Positions 25,932 to 34,942 are shown, counted from the stretch's first letter. The stretch: 64,000 bases of DNA from Gemmatimonadaceae bacterium (GCA_035606695.1 DATNEW010000009.1:1-64000), one strand, 5' to 3'. Made by a program: numbers and translations. Notes: generated by a model not told the origin, from the sequence alone.

Positions 25932-27382
25932 CCGCGTCGCGCCGACGGTACGCCGTGCCATTCTCGACAGGAGTGAATCGGCACGACCTTGCCCGGATTC
26001 GCGCGCCGATCTGGATCGAACACATCGCGCAACGAGCACATCGTGGCGAGCGAATCTTCGGAGAAGATCAGCTGCATGTACGGAAGCTTGTCCAGGCCGA
26101 CTCCGTGCTCGCCGGTGATCGTACCGCCTTCGTCGACGCACGCGCGCATGATCTCGCCCATCGCCAGGTGCACGCGCTTCGTTTCGTCGGCGTCGCTCGC
26201 ATCGTAGGCAATGTTCGGATGCAAATTTCCGTCGCCCGCGTGAAACACGTTGCACACTTTCACGCGATGCCGCTCGGCGATCTCGTGAATGCGCGCCAGC
26301 ACCGCCGGAAGGCGTGTGCGCGGCACGACCGCGTCCTGCACCACGAGGTGCGACGACACGCGGCCCATGGCGCCGAACGCTTTCTTGCGTCCCTGCCAGA
26401 GTCGCGTGCGTTCGGCGTCGTCGCGCGCGACGCGAACGGTCCGCGCGCCATGTTCCGTGCACAGCGCCTCGATGGTTTCGACGTCATGTTCGATGCCGGC
26501 GGTCGCGCCGTCCACTTCGATGAGGAGCGCTGCCGCGGCATCCGTCGGATATCCGGCGGCATAGATCGACGACTCGACCGCGCGAATCGTCGCCTGGTCG
26601 ATCATCTCGAGCGCGGCCGGAATGATACCCGTCGCGACGATCGCCGATACGGCCTGCGCCGCCGAGTCGATCGACATGAAATCGGCGAGCAGCGTACGCA
26701 CCGCTTCGGGGTTGCGCGACAAGCGTACCGTAATGTCGAGCGCAATGCCGAAGCAGCCTTCAGAGCCGACGAACGCGCCGACGAGATCGTAGCCCTCGTT
26801 CTCGCCTTGCGCGTTGCCGAGCGTTACGATCTCGCCGTCGGGGAGCACGACCGTGAGTGCAACGACGTGATTCGTCGTCACACCGTACTTGAGACAGTGG
26901 GGACCACCGGCATTCTCGGCGACGTTCCCGCCGATCGTGCACGCAGCCTGACTCGATGGATCGGGCGCGTAGTGCAGACCGAGCGGTGCAACCGCGCGAC
27001 TGAGCGCGGCGTTGATCACGCCCGGCTCGACCACCGCGAGCGCGTTCTCCGCGTCGACGGACACGATGCGCGTCAAGCGATTGAGGCCGATCAGCACGAC
27101 GCCGTCGGCGAGCGCGCCGCCCGAGAGTCCGGTGCCCGCGCCGCGCGGCACGAACGGCACGCCGCGCTCGGCGAGCGCACGCACCACCGCGACGAGCTCG
27201 TCGCGCGTGCCCGGAAACACCGCGAGCCCCGGCTGCTTGAAGTACGACGGAAGACCGTCCGACGTGTACGTCAGCAATTCGCTTGGCCGGAACAACACGC
27301 GGCGTTCGCCGACGATGCCGGCAAGACGCGATGCGAGCGATTGATCGATTGCCGGTGCGAGTGGAGCGGCGACGGAGGTCAC
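25928..27382 (-). CDS. glcD: Glycolate oxidase catalytic FAD subunit
   Basis: A 484-residue flavoprotein. The FAD pyrophosphate motif PRGAGTGLSGGAL and ACTIGGNVAENAGGPH are typical; the C-terminal FAD-oxidase domain has NVFHAGDGNLHPNI and TITGEHGVGLDK, strongly matching GlcD. It oxidises glycolate (or D-lactate in close relatives) at the inner face of the membrane together with GlcE and GlcF. GTG at 27382 is assumed, without a clear ribosome site, 31 nt after a lipid-kinase-like gene in the same direction. No malate synthase or glyoxylate carboligase is in the window, so the fate of glyoxylate is not shown. Confidence 0.93.
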   Translation of the reverse strand: MTSVAAPLAPAIDQSLASRLAGIVGERRVLFRPSELLTYTSDGLPSYFKQPGLAVFPGTRDELVAVVRALAERGVPFVPRGAGTGLSGGALADGVVLIGLNRLTRIVSVDAENALAVVEPGVINAALSRAVAPLGLHYAPDPSSQAACTIGGNVAENAGGPHCLKYGVTTNHVVALTVVLPDGEIVTLGNAQGENEGYDLVGAFVGSEGCFGIALDITVRLSRNPEAVRTLLADFMSIDSAAQAVSAIVATGIIPAALEMIDQATIRAVESSIYAAGYPTDAAAALLIEVDGATAGIEHDVETIEALCTEHGARTVRVARDDAERTRLWQGRKKAFGAMGRVSSHLVVQDAVVPRTRLPAVLARIHEIAERHRVKVCNVFHAGDGNLHPNIAYDASDADETKRVHLAMGEIMRACVDEGGTITGEHGVGLDKLPYMQLIFSEDSLATMCSLRDVFDPDRRANPGKVVPIHSCREWHGVPSARRG

Positions 27383-27413
27383 GCCCGAAAGCTACGCGGG
27401 CGCGCGAAACGTG

Positions 27414-28307
27414 TCACTCATGAAAGCGCTCGGCGTCTCGCGCCGCATGCTTCGCGTCGACCACGACGCGGAGATGCCCAGGCACGTGCCGATACGACAG
27501 CGGTGGCTTCACCGTCACGATCTCGCCATCGACTGCTATCCTCGGCACACGGGGCTGAATTCGGCATTCGTCGACGATGAACGCGTCGAGCGCCGGCGTC
27601 TTCGCGACGGCATGCACGCCTCTAGTCGCCGCGGAGAGCCCCAGTGCGAGTGCGCGGCCGCCGGATCGACTGCGCACGACCATGACGTGAAGCCCGGTGC
27701 GCCCACCTTCGACTCGTGCACCGAGCGTGGGAAGCTTGAGCTCGCGTTCGCCGACGCCGATGAACACCAGCGGCGTGATGTACTCGCGTTCCTTTCCCTC
27801 CACGTGCAACGTCACGCGAAAAGTCGGCATTCGGATCAAGAGGCGGATGCCGGCGAACACGGAGGAGAGGTGATACCCCAACCGATGCTCGAGCCGTTCG
27901 CGCGCTCGAACGAATGACACGTACGCGCCCACCGAGCTCGTGTTGAGAAAGATCCGGTCGTTCACCACCGCCGCGTCGACCGGGATCGCGGTGCCACGCA
28001 TCCCGACGCGCGCGGCCTCCTCGAGCTCGAGCGGAAGACCAAGGTCCTTGGCGAGATGATTCAACGTCCCGCACGGCAGGATACACAATTCCGTGCCCGT
28101 GCCGGCGATGACGTTGGCCGCGCTGCCGATCGATCCATCGCCGCCGGCGACCAGAATGCGACGCTCGCCGCTCTCGATCGCGGTGCGAACGTGAGCGGCG
28201 AGCGATGCCGGCTCGACTTCCCGGATGTCGTATCCGCCCGCGCCGCGCAGCGCCGAGCGCGCCGCGTCCGCATTGCCGGACAGAGGATTGATGAATGCCG
28301 GAATCAC
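27414..28307 (-). CDS. Diacylglycerol-kinase-like lipid kinase (YegS/LCB5 group), copy 1
   Basis: A 297-residue protein of the DAGK catalytic family. MIPAFINPLSGNADAA is the usual N-terminal strand-loop, VAGGDGSIGSAAN contains the GGDGS nucleotide loop, and LPCGTLNHLAKDLGLP matches the family's GTxNxxA motif. The C-terminal half has the predicted lid/lipid-binding beta sandwich (PRIAVDGEIV). It should phosphorylate a lipid at the membrane surface; diacylglycerol, phosphatidylglycerol or sphingoid bases are possible. The GTG start lies 4 nt after the stop of a hybrid histidine kinase. A second such gene, also beside a hybrid histidine kinase, is at 46897-47802. Confidence 0.87.
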   Translation of the reverse strand: MIPAFINPLSGNADAARSALRGAGGYDIREVEPASLAAHVRTAIESGERRILVAGGDGSIGSAANVIAGTGTELCILPCGTLNHLAKDLGLPLELEEAARVGMRGTAIPVDAAVVNDRIFLNTSSVGAYVSFVRARERLEHRLGYHLSSVFAGIRLLIRMPTFRVTLHVEGKEREYITPLVFIGVGERELKLPTLGARVEGGRTGLHVMVVRSRSGGRALALGLSAATRGVHAVAKTPALDAFIVDECRIQPRVPRIAVDGEIVTVKPPLSYRHVPGHLRVVVDAKHAARDAERFHE

Positions 28308-28311
28308 GTGC

Positions 28312-31300
28312 TCAAGCCGTCGCCATCTCCCTCATGCGTGCCACCACCGCTTCCAGCGCGCGAAGCTCGAATGGCTTCTGCATCACCGTGCAGCGCGTGC
28401 GCGCCACGAATTCGGCGGCGTCCTTCGACGCGACGTCGCCCGTTGAGAATATGATGCGATCGAGCAATTCCGGAGCCATCGTCGCGACGTGGTCGTGCAG
28501 CTCGACCCCGGAGCAGCCAGGCATCTTCAAGTCGGAGATCACCACGGCGAAATCGTTCTTGCCGGCGAGCATCAAGGACAACCCCTCGGCGCCGTCCTCC
28601 GCTTCGGAGACATTCCAGCCGCGCCGCGTGAAGAAGCGCCGCAACGCCGCGCGAATCGGTGCTTCGTCGTCGATGATGAGCACCCGCGGCTTGACGGCCG
28701 GCTCGCCCGCCACGACCGGTGTACCAGCGGATGGCGTGGCGATGTGTCGCGGCGTCACGCGCGGTGCTTCAGTGACGCCGCCTTCAATGGGCAGCGTCAC
28801 GGTGAATCGCGCGCCCGGACCGTCGCCGCCGCCGCGATTTTCGACCCCGATCTTTCCGCCCAGTTGCTGCACCACGCCAAGCGTGACCGACAGTCCCAGG
28901 CCGGTGCCCTGACCGAGCGGCTTCGTCGTGAAGAACGGCTCGAAGATTCGGTCCATGAGCTTCGGCGGAATGCCCGGGCCGGAGTCCTCGACAACGAGCA
29001 CGAGGTTTTGGTCCTCGATGCGCGCGACCAGGTGCACCAAGCCACCGCGCCCCGACGCTTGCGCGGCGTTCACGACGAGATTGGTGACGATCTGCTGCAG
29101 ACCGGCGCGATCGGTGTTGCCGAACGTCTCGGGCGGCGTGAGCTCGACGACGAGACGAGCGCCAATTTCTTCGACCATTGGCTGCAGCGCCTTGACGCTG
29201 TTGGTCAGCGCTTCGGTGATCTGCACGCGCTCGCGCGACGCGTCGCGGAAGCGTACGAACGACAGCAAGTCGCGCACGATCGCGCGCGAGCGCCGTGCCT
29301 GATCGCGAATCACGGAGATCGCTTCGTGATCCGTCGCGCTGCGCTCATCGTCGAGCAGATCCTCGGCGAAGTGGAGAATGGCGGCGAGCGGATTGTTCAA
29401 CTCGTGCGCCACGCCGGACACGAGCTGGCCCAACGCCGCAAGCTTCTCCGACTGGCGCAGCGCCAATTCGGCCGCGCGCAGCGGCGTGACGTTTTCCACG
29501 AAGCCTTCCGAGAACCACACGGCGCCGCGCTCGTCGCGATACGCGCGCGCGCTGATGCGGACCGTGACGGTGGTGCCGTCCTTCTTGCGCCATTCCATCT
29601 CGGCGCTGCGCAACTCGCCGTGCGCTTGCAGCTGTTTGAGCAGACGGTCGCGATCGGCCGGCGAGACGAACAACTCGTGGGCCATGTCCACCTGCAGCAG
29701 CTCGAGCGCCGAGTTGTAGCCGAGCAGCTGCACGAGCGATGCGTTGACCGCGAGCAAGCGTCCGGTGCCCGTCGCGCGATAGATGCCGATCGGCGAATTC
29801 TCGACGAATGAGCGGAAGCTCGCCTCTGATTGTCTGAGCGATTCAGCCGCATGCGCGCGATCGACCGCGATGCCCGCCAGCTGCGTCGCGGCCGCGGTGA
29901 CGCGAAGCTCCTGCGGCCGCGGCTGCCGCGTCTCGCGAACGTACACGACCAGCGCGCCAAGAATGCGGCCCTGCGGCGAGCGAATCGGCACACCCCAGCA
30001 CGCGTGATAGCCCTGCTCGAGCGCCAGCGCGCGATAGTCGTTCCAGAGCCGATCCGTCGTGACGTCGGGCGTGATCACGAGCTCGCGGCGGTAGACGGCG
30101 GCCCCACACGTCGATGCCGTCGGCCCGACGACGATTTCGTCCATGGCGTCGACGAACTCGGGGCGCATCGACGGCGCGCACCGCGTCCGGAGCGTCAATC
30201 CGTCGTCGTCGATGAGATGCACCATCACTTCGACGCCGGGCGTCTGCGTCTCATGGAAGCGCACGATCGTCGCCAGGACGTCGCGCAGATCTACACCTGT
30301 GGCGATCGATTCAAGCACGCGCCGCTGCCACTCCGAGCTGTCTTCCGCACGCTTCCATTCGGTGATGTCGCGGATGACGATCGTGAGATGCGGCCGTCCG
30401 TCCATGTTCGTGCGCGAGATGCTCACGTCGATGGGGAAGAGCGTGCCGCCCAGGCGACGTCCGGAGATGTAGCGGTCGGCGTTGAACAACCGTGGCTGCT
30501 CGCCTTCGATCAGCGTCTGATCGAGCGCGCGCCGCAGCTCGTCGCGATTCACGTCCGCGATCAGCTCGAGCACCGACCGTTGATGCGCCTCGCTCGTGGT
30601 ATATCCGAACATCGATTCGGCCGCGCTGTTCGCGACCGCGATCTCGTAGCGATCGTCCACGATGATGATCGCGTCCATCGCCGTGTTGACGATCGCGGCG
30701 AAGCCCGCTTCCGTTTGCGCGCGGTCGACCAGCGCCCGCAGCTGCGCCGAGCGATAGTAGGCGTAAAACGCGAGCCCGGCCACGCCGAGAAAGCCGAGCA
30801 GCAGGAGGCTTTCCGAGCGCAGGCGATCGGACACCGGCGCGTACACGTCGTTCGTGCGCCACGCCGCGTACACGCCCCAGGGCAGTCGTGTCGAGCGTCG
30901 CGTGGCGACGATCATGTCGGCGCCGTCTGGCGCGCCGTAGTGCCCCACGAAGCTCGGGACGTTCACGGCGAGTCGCGCCAGACTGTCGGCGTCGATGATG
31001 CACAGGCGCAGCGGTGACTGCTGGCAGCGCCGAATGCCGATGATCTGGTTGTCCGCGCGGACGACGATCGCCGTGAACGGCAGGCCCGGCGCCGGCGGCG
31101 TTCCGGCGTTGAACGACCGATTCAGGTCGGCCCTCATCACGAGCGCCGCCGTGCCGTGCGTCGTTCCGCCCGCGCTCGACATCACCGGCGTCGCGATCGC
31201 GGTCGTGACCAGGCTGTCCTGCTGCTCGAAGCGGCTGACGGTGGTCGTGCCGGAGGCTATTGCTTGCGCGGCCGACATTCGTTCCGCGCCGGTCATCTCG

Positions 31301-31683
31301 CGACCGCCGACCGAGCCGAGGACAGTTCCGTGTCCGTCGATCATCCAGATCGCCTGATAGGCGCCGCGGCGCTGGAGGGACTGCATCTGCGCGTGCAGCA
31401 CGCGCTGCGCGAGCGCGGGCGCGATGTTCAGCGAATCACTGGCGTGGATCGTCGCGACTTCGGCGAGCGCGCGCGAGTCGGCCTCGTGGTCGCGATACCA
31501 CATGTCGATGCCGGCCACTGAGCCTTGAACGCGCCCGGTGAGCAGCCGCTGAGCGGAGTCGAGCGCCGATTGGCGAAGGCCGTGCGCGTGGAGCGCCAGC
31601 AGTCCGACTAGCGCGACGCCGGCAAGCGTCGCGAGGGACACCGCTACGGCGCGGCGCCGCCTGGTTTTCTCGCGTGGGGACAC
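28312..31683 (-). CDS. Membrane-bound hybrid sensor histidine kinase with PAS, GAF and receiver domains
   Basis: An 1123-residue hybrid kinase. A first membrane helix (about 11-33) and a second (about 291-310) bracket an extracytoplasmic, Cache-like sensor. The cytoplasmic part has a PAS domain (AIVNTAMDAIIIVDD), a GAF domain (about 450-620), another PAS (SFRSFVENSPIGIYR), a HisKA domain with the phospho-acceptor in VAHELNNPLAAI (about 760), a HATPase domain (EDSGPGIPP, GTGLGLSVT) and a C-terminal receiver (VLIIDDEAPIR, phospho-Asp in ISDLKMPG at about 1049). There is no DNA-binding output, so a phosphotransfer partner elsewhere is expected. GTG at 31683 is assumed. A lipid kinase gene follows after 4 nt. 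Confidence 0.9.
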   Translation of the reverse strand: MSPREKTRRRRAVAVSLATLAGVALVGLLALHAHGLRQSALDSAQRLLTGRVQGSVAGIDMWYRDHEADSRALAEVATIHASDSLNIAPALAQRVLHAQMQSLQRRGAYQAIWMIDGHGTVLGSVGGREMTGAERMSAAQAIASGTTTVSRFEQQDSLVTTAIATPVMSSAGGTTHGTAALVMRADLNRSFNAGTPPAPGLPFTAIVVRADNQIIGIRRCQQSPLRLCIIDADSLARLAVNVPSFVGHYGAPDGADMIVATRRSTRLPWGVYAAWRTNDVYAPVSDRLRSESLLLLGFLGVAGLAFYAYYRSAQLRALVDRAQTEAGFAAIVNTAMDAIIIVDDRYEIAVANSAAESMFGYTTSEAHQRSVLELIADVNRDELRRALDQTLIEGEQPRLFNADRYISGRRLGGTLFPIDVSISRTNMDGRPHLTIVIRDITEWKRAEDSSEWQRRVLESIATGVDLRDVLATIVRFHETQTPGVEVMVHLIDDDGLTLRTRCAPSMRPEFVDAMDEIVVGPTASTCGAAVYRRELVITPDVTTDRLWNDYRALALEQGYHACWGVPIRSPQGRILGALVVYVRETRQPRPQELRVTAAATQLAGIAVDRAHAAESLRQSEASFRSFVENSPIGIYRATGTGRLLAVNASLVQLLGYNSALELLQVDMAHELFVSPADRDRLLKQLQAHGELRSAEMEWRKKDGTTVTVRISARAYRDERGAVWFSEGFVENVTPLRAAELALRQSEKLAALGQLVSGVAHELNNPLAAILHFAEDLLDDERSATDHEAISVIRDQARRSRAIVRDLLSFVRFRDASRERVQITEALTNSVKALQPMVEEIGARLVVELTPPETFGNTDRAGLQQIVTNLVVNAAQASGRGGLVHLVARIEDQNLVLVVEDSGPGIPPKLMDRIFEPFFTTKPLGQGTGLGLSVTLGVVQQLGGKIGVENRGGGDGPGARFTVTLPIEGGVTEAPRVTPRHIATPSAGTPVVAGEPAVKPRVLIIDDEAPIRAALRRFFTRRGWNVSEAEDGAEGLSLMLAGKNDFAVVISDLKMPGCSGVELHDHVATMAPELLDRIIFSTGDVASKDAAEFVARTRCTVMQKPFELRALEAVVARMREMATA

Positions 31684-31771
31684 GTAAAAGGACGATTGCC
31701 GGGGCGTGCCGTTACTTGCAAGAAACGTTACAGCGCTGGGCGTTGGGCGCTGGGCGGTGGGCGTGAAAACA

Positions 31772-31803
31772 AAAGGGCGACGGAGTTTTCTCCGTCGCCC
31801 TTT
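31772..31803 (-). terminator. Rho-independent terminator of the sigma-factor gene
   Basis: A 14-bp perfect stem (core GGGCGACGGAG at 31775-31785 with CTCCGTCGCCC at 31790-31800, extended by A-T pairs) has a 4-nt loop. On the minus strand it is followed by TTTTGTTTT, the expected U-run. It lies 24 nt after the sigma-factor stop and before the histidine kinase start, separating the two units. Confidence 0.88.
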
Positions 31804-31827
31804 GCCGTTCCGCCCAGCGCGTATCGC

Positions 31828-32721
31828 TCAGGCCGCCCAGAATCCGCAGAGGGCCTTGCCGTCCGGCGACTCGCGCAGCTTCTCGAACGCCCGCTCGCGA
31901 ATCTGACGAATCCGCTCGCGCGTCACACCCATGAGTGCGCCAATCTTCTCGAGCGTCATCGCCTCGGAGCCTTCCTCGAGCCCGTAGTACAGATAGAGGA
32001 TTTTGCGCTCGCGCGGGGTGAGATACTTCTTGAATACACGATCGATAAACTCGCGCATCAACTTGTAGTCGGTTACTTCCTCGATCTCGGTGCCATCCAC
32101 GCCGGCGAAACGTTCGCCGAGTGTCGAGGCTTCGCGATCCGACCGGTCGATGGGCGCGTCGAGGGACACCTCGGTGGCCGACATCTGCTTCGCCGCCCGC
32201 ACGTTCTCGGGCGTATCCTCGAGGAGACGGCTGACCTCGTCTTCCGTCGGGTCGCGCTTCAACACCTGCGCGAGAATCGTCTCGGCACGCGCCAGACGAA
32301 TGAGTTGCGAATTCTGATTGAGCGGAATGCGCACCGAGCGCGTCTGCTCGGCCAAGGCCTTGAGCACGGCCTGGCGGACCCACCACACGGCGTAGGAGAT
32401 GAACTTCACGCCCTGGTCGGGATCGAATTTGCGGACGGCCTTGAGCAGGCCTTCGTTGCCAATGGCGACGAGCTCGCTCAGATCGAGGCCGTGACCCTGG
32501 TACTTCTTCACGTACGAAATGACGAATCGCAGGTTGGCGGTCACCAGGCGTTCCGCCGCTTTCTCGTCACCCTTCTGCGCGCGTCTGGCCAGACGTCGCT
32601 CTTCTTCGGGATCCTGAATGAGAGGGAGCTTTTGGATGTCTTGCAGGTACTGATCGAACGCGGTAGACGGAGACGATCGGAAATATCCCTTCGACGATCT
32701 GGTCTCGGTCACTTGCTCCAT
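31828..32721 (-). CDS. RpoD/SigA-family RNA polymerase sigma factor lacking region 1.1
   Basis: A 297-residue sigma-70 family protein. Region 1.2 (AFDQYLQDIQKLPLI) opens it; region 2 has ANLRFVISYVKKYQGHGLD and FISYAVWWVRQAV (core binding and -10 recognition); region 3 and region 4.2 (MTLEKIGALMGVTRERIRQI) complete it. No region 1.1 or large non-conserved insert is present, so it resembles a primary-like or group 2 factor rather than classical RpoD; either role is possible. AAGGAG lies 6 nt before the ATG at 32721; longer readings are not supported. It has its own strong promoter (32815-32843) and terminator (31772-31803). Confidence 0.93.
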   Translation of the reverse strand: MEQVTETRSSKGYFRSSPSTAFDQYLQDIQKLPLIQDPEEERRLARRAQKGDEKAAERLVTANLRFVISYVKKYQGHGLDLSELVAIGNEGLLKAVRKFDPDQGVKFISYAVWWVRQAVLKALAEQTRSVRIPLNQNSQLIRLARAETILAQVLKRDPTEDEVSRLLEDTPENVRAAKQMSATEVSLDAPIDRSDREASTLGERFAGVDGTEIEEVTDYKLMREFIDRVFKKYLTPRERKILYLYYGLEEGSEAMTLEKIGALMGVTRERIRQIRERAFEKLRESPDGKALCGFWAA

Positions 32722-32814
32722 ACACGCTCCTTCCCGATTGACGCCGGTTAGTTGGGGAGCGTGCGTCCGCTCACCCTCGATGTAGCGTGGACCCAAGCTA
32801 GAGGCAGGGACGGC

Positions 32815-32843
32815 AGGATAATGTTGGCTCCAAAATCGGTCAA
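32815..32843 (-). promoter_or_regulatory. Sigma-70 type promoter of the sigma-factor gene
   Basis: Read on the minus strand, TTGACC (32843-32838) and TATCCT (32820-32815) are separated by exactly 17 nt. This is one of the best consensus matches in the window. Transcription would start near 32808, giving a leader of about 85 nt. Confidence 0.7.
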
Positions 32844-32941
32844 CAGACATTTCCAGCCGTGTCGCTTCGCGGCGCGTCGAAATGATTCTATGTCGTTGAA
32901 TTCACAGTGAGTTGCAGGTTACTAATTGGATAAAATGAGCA

Positions 32942-32978
32942 GAGGGGAAAATCGGTCATGGCGACCGATCTTCCCCTC
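32942..32978 (-). terminator. Candidate terminator hairpin downstream of the small membrane gene
   Basis: GAGGGGAAAATCGGTC (32942-32957) pairs with GACCGATCTTCCCCTC (32963-32978) with one wobble or mismatch and a 5-nt loop. On the minus strand a partial T-run (CATTTTATCC) follows a few bases later. It lies 111 nt after the gene stop at 33089, which is far for a terminator, so the role is tentative. Confidence 0.45.
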
Positions 32979-33088
32979 GGTTCGGTTACTCTTCGCGCTC
33001 AGTCCGCTTTTATCGCGCTTCAGCCTGCGGTATATGCCAGCGGGCGGCTCGTCCCAGAAACGGGCCCGCTCGCGCTTTCCGGTCGATC

Positions 33089-33322
33089 TCAGCCATTCGG
33101 GCCCGACGGTGGACGCCGCTCGACAATGGTCGTCGTTCCGCCGCCCGGTGCGCCCGGATCGCGCATCTTCGTGCGCGTCGTGGCGCTCAACACCCCGATG
33201 CCGACCAGGACGATCACGCCGACCGCAATCCAGGTCGTCGGCACGTTCAGGAGATACGCGCCAATGGCGAGCCCAACGATGAGAATGACGAAGCCGATGA
33301 GATACGACGCGAACGAGGACAT
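33089..33322 (-). CDS. Small two-helix membrane protein
   Basis: A 77-residue protein with two membrane helices (SYLIGFVILIVGLAIGAYLL and WIAVGVIVLVGIGVL) joined by a short turn, then a soluble tail rich in Pro, Gly and Arg. I know no family-specific motif. The ATG at 33322 is chosen because an N-terminal extension would not be hydrophobic or conserved in style. It lies 58 nt after the 3D-domain lipoprotein gene and may share its transcript. Confidence 0.65.
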   Translation of the reverse strand: MSSFASYLIGFVILIVGLAIGAYLLNVPTTWIAVGVIVLVGIGVLSATTRTKMRDPGAPGGGTTTIVERRPPSGPNG

Positions 33323-33380
33323 GGTGCCGGCCTGGTGTTGAAGATGCCGGTCATCAATGCAAAAATGGTGTCGCTCCCGC

Positions 33381-33872
33381 CTATTTCCGGGCCGAGCCTG
33401 CCTGGCGAACGTCGAGACGCGGGGGCTGATGGACGAGCACCGCGGTGCCTGACTGATACCCAAAGCGCTTCGCGTCGCGACAGCTGCTCGTCCAGACGTC
33501 AATGCGATTCCCGCGAATTCGCTTGCCCGTATCATCCACGAGAAAGCGGCCGAGATAACTGCGGCCGATGTACAGCTCGAGGTAGCGCGCGAGTGGAAAG
33601 AAGTGCGGGTCCGCGGCGACGATTCCAGCCCGCACGTATCGCCCGCGTCGGGTCGTGCCCTTGAGACAGTACATCGTCACCTTCACGGGGACCGGATCAC
33701 CGTACTTGACCGGTTGCGCGGCGAGCTTCCACCAGCCGCGCTCCGCGCCGCGCACGACGACCGCCGGCAACCGATAATCGCTCATCACGACGACGGCAGG
33801 GAGTCGAATCGGCGCATCGTTCTTCGCGCATGCAGCCAGCGCCAGGCCGGCCGCGACAACGACCCGCTTCAC
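33381..33872 (-). CDS. 3D-domain lipoprotein, putative peptidoglycan-active
   Basis: A 163-residue lipoprotein: the signal MKRVVVAAGLALAAC ends in a lipobox with Cys15. The C-terminal 80 residues carry the 3D (three-aspartate) fold found in MltA and YabE/resuscitation-type proteins: GIVAADPHFFPL, LGRFLVDDTGKRI and NRIDVWTSS provide the Asp residues. Such domains cleave or bind glycan strands of peptidoglycan; here it would act from the periplasmic membrane surface. The GTG start overlaps the aroB stop (GTGA), which couples its translation to a shikimate-pathway gene for no obvious reason. Confidence 0.8.
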   Translation of the reverse strand: MKRVVVAAGLALAACAKNDAPIRLPAVVVMSDYRLPAVVVRGAERGWWKLAAQPVKYGDPVPVKVTMYCLKGTTRRGRYVRAGIVAADPHFFPLARYLELYIGRSYLGRFLVDDTGKRIRGNRIDVWTSSCRDAKRFGYQSGTAVLVHQPPRLDVRQAGSARK

Positions 33873-34942
33873 CCCAACACCTCGCGCACGAGTCCGTCAG
33901 CCACGGGCAGCGACCATCCGCGATCGGCCGCCGCCATCGCGCCCACGCGCGCCGGCAGCGCGTATTCAGCCGCGCCGGCGCGTGCCTTCTTGTCACCGTG
34001 CGTCGCCGCGAGAATCGAGTCGACATCCATGTGCGACGGACGCACGTCGGGCAGTCCCGCAACGCGCACCGCGTCGCGCACCCGCGCCGCCGTCCCCGCC
34101 GCCGCTACCCCCAACCGCTCGGCAATTAGAGTTTCGTAAACCATGCCGATCGCCACGGCGTGGCCGTGCAGCAGCTCGAAGTCCGAGCGCAGCTCGATCG
34201 CGTGGCCGATGGTGTGGCCGAAGTTGAGGGTCTTGCGCACGCCGCCTTCACGCTCGTCGCGCCGCACGACGTCGGCCTTGATCTCGACACTGCGCGCGAC
34301 GAGATCCTCGAGTCGCGCGGCGTCCAACGCCCGCAAATCCGCGGCGAGCGACTGCACACGATCGAAGTATTCGGCATCGGCGATCACGCCGTGCTTGATC
34401 GCCTCGGCCATGCCGGCGCGCAGATGCTCGCGCGGCAGCGTCGAGAGCACGCTGACGTCGGCGACGACGGCCGCCGGTTGATGAAACGCGCCGACGAGAT
34501 TCTTTCCCGCCGCGGTGTCGACGCCGGTCTTGCCGCCGACCGATGCATCGATCATCGCCAGGAGACTCGTCGGCACCTGCACGTACGCCACGCCGCGCAT
34601 GAACGTCGCGGCGACGAAGCCCGCGAGATCGCCCACCACGCCGCCGCCGAGCGCGATGATGGTCGTATCGCGGCCGTAGCCGGAGGCGAGCATCGAGTCG
34701 GTGAGACGCGCCCATGTCTCGCGCGTCTTGTGCGCTTCACCGGCGGGGATCGTCAGCGGCTCGTCGCGGGTGTCGAGCGCGGCTTGCACGCGCGCGGCAT
34801 AGACGGGGCCGACGTTGGAATCGGTGACGATCGCGTAGCGATGCGCCGGCGCGTACGCGCGCACGATCTGCCCGAGCTGGTCGAGCGCGTCGGCAGCGAT
34901 GGTGACGTCGTACGTCGGCAGCGCGACGGTGCGGCGCCTCAC
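33869..34942 (-). CDS. aroB: 3-dehydroquinate synthase
   Basis: Converts DAHP to 3-dehydroquinate, step two of the shikimate pathway, using NAD and a divalent metal. Motifs: ALGGGVVGDLAGFVAATFMRG and VPTSLLAMIDASVGGKTGV in the nucleotide-binding domain, and metal ligands in AGMAEAIKHGVI and NFGHTIGHAIE. At 357 residues it matches the family length. The GTG start at 34942 overlaps the TGA of the adenosyltransferase gene (GTGA). The downstream lipoprotein overlaps its stop in the same way. Confidence 0.96.
   Translation of the reverse strand: MRRRTVALPTYDVTIAADALDQLGQIVRAYAPAHRYAIVTDSNVGPVYAARVQAALDTRDEPLTIPAGEAHKTRETWARLTDSMLASGYGRDTTIIALGGGVVGDLAGFVAATFMRGVAYVQVPTSLLAMIDASVGGKTGVDTAAGKNLVGAFHQPAAVVADVSVLSTLPREHLRAGMAEAIKHGVIADAEYFDRVQSLAADLRALDAARLEDLVARSVEIKADVVRRDEREGGVRKTLNFGHTIGHAIELRSDFELLHGHAVAIGMVYETLIAERLGVAAAGTAARVRDAVRVAGLPDVRPSHMDVDSILAATHGDKKARAGAAEYALPARVGAMAAADRGWSLPVADGLVREVLG

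Larger units (their letters stand above)
32722..33088. other. Intergenic region: sigma-factor leader, promoter and a hairpin
   Basis: The 367 nt contain no convincing gene. They hold the sigma-factor promoter (32815-32843), its roughly 85-nt leader, and a hairpin at 32942-32978 that may end the transcript from the small membrane protein gene at 33089-33322. The remaining sequence at 32980-33088 shows no further structure I can support. Confidence 0.6.
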
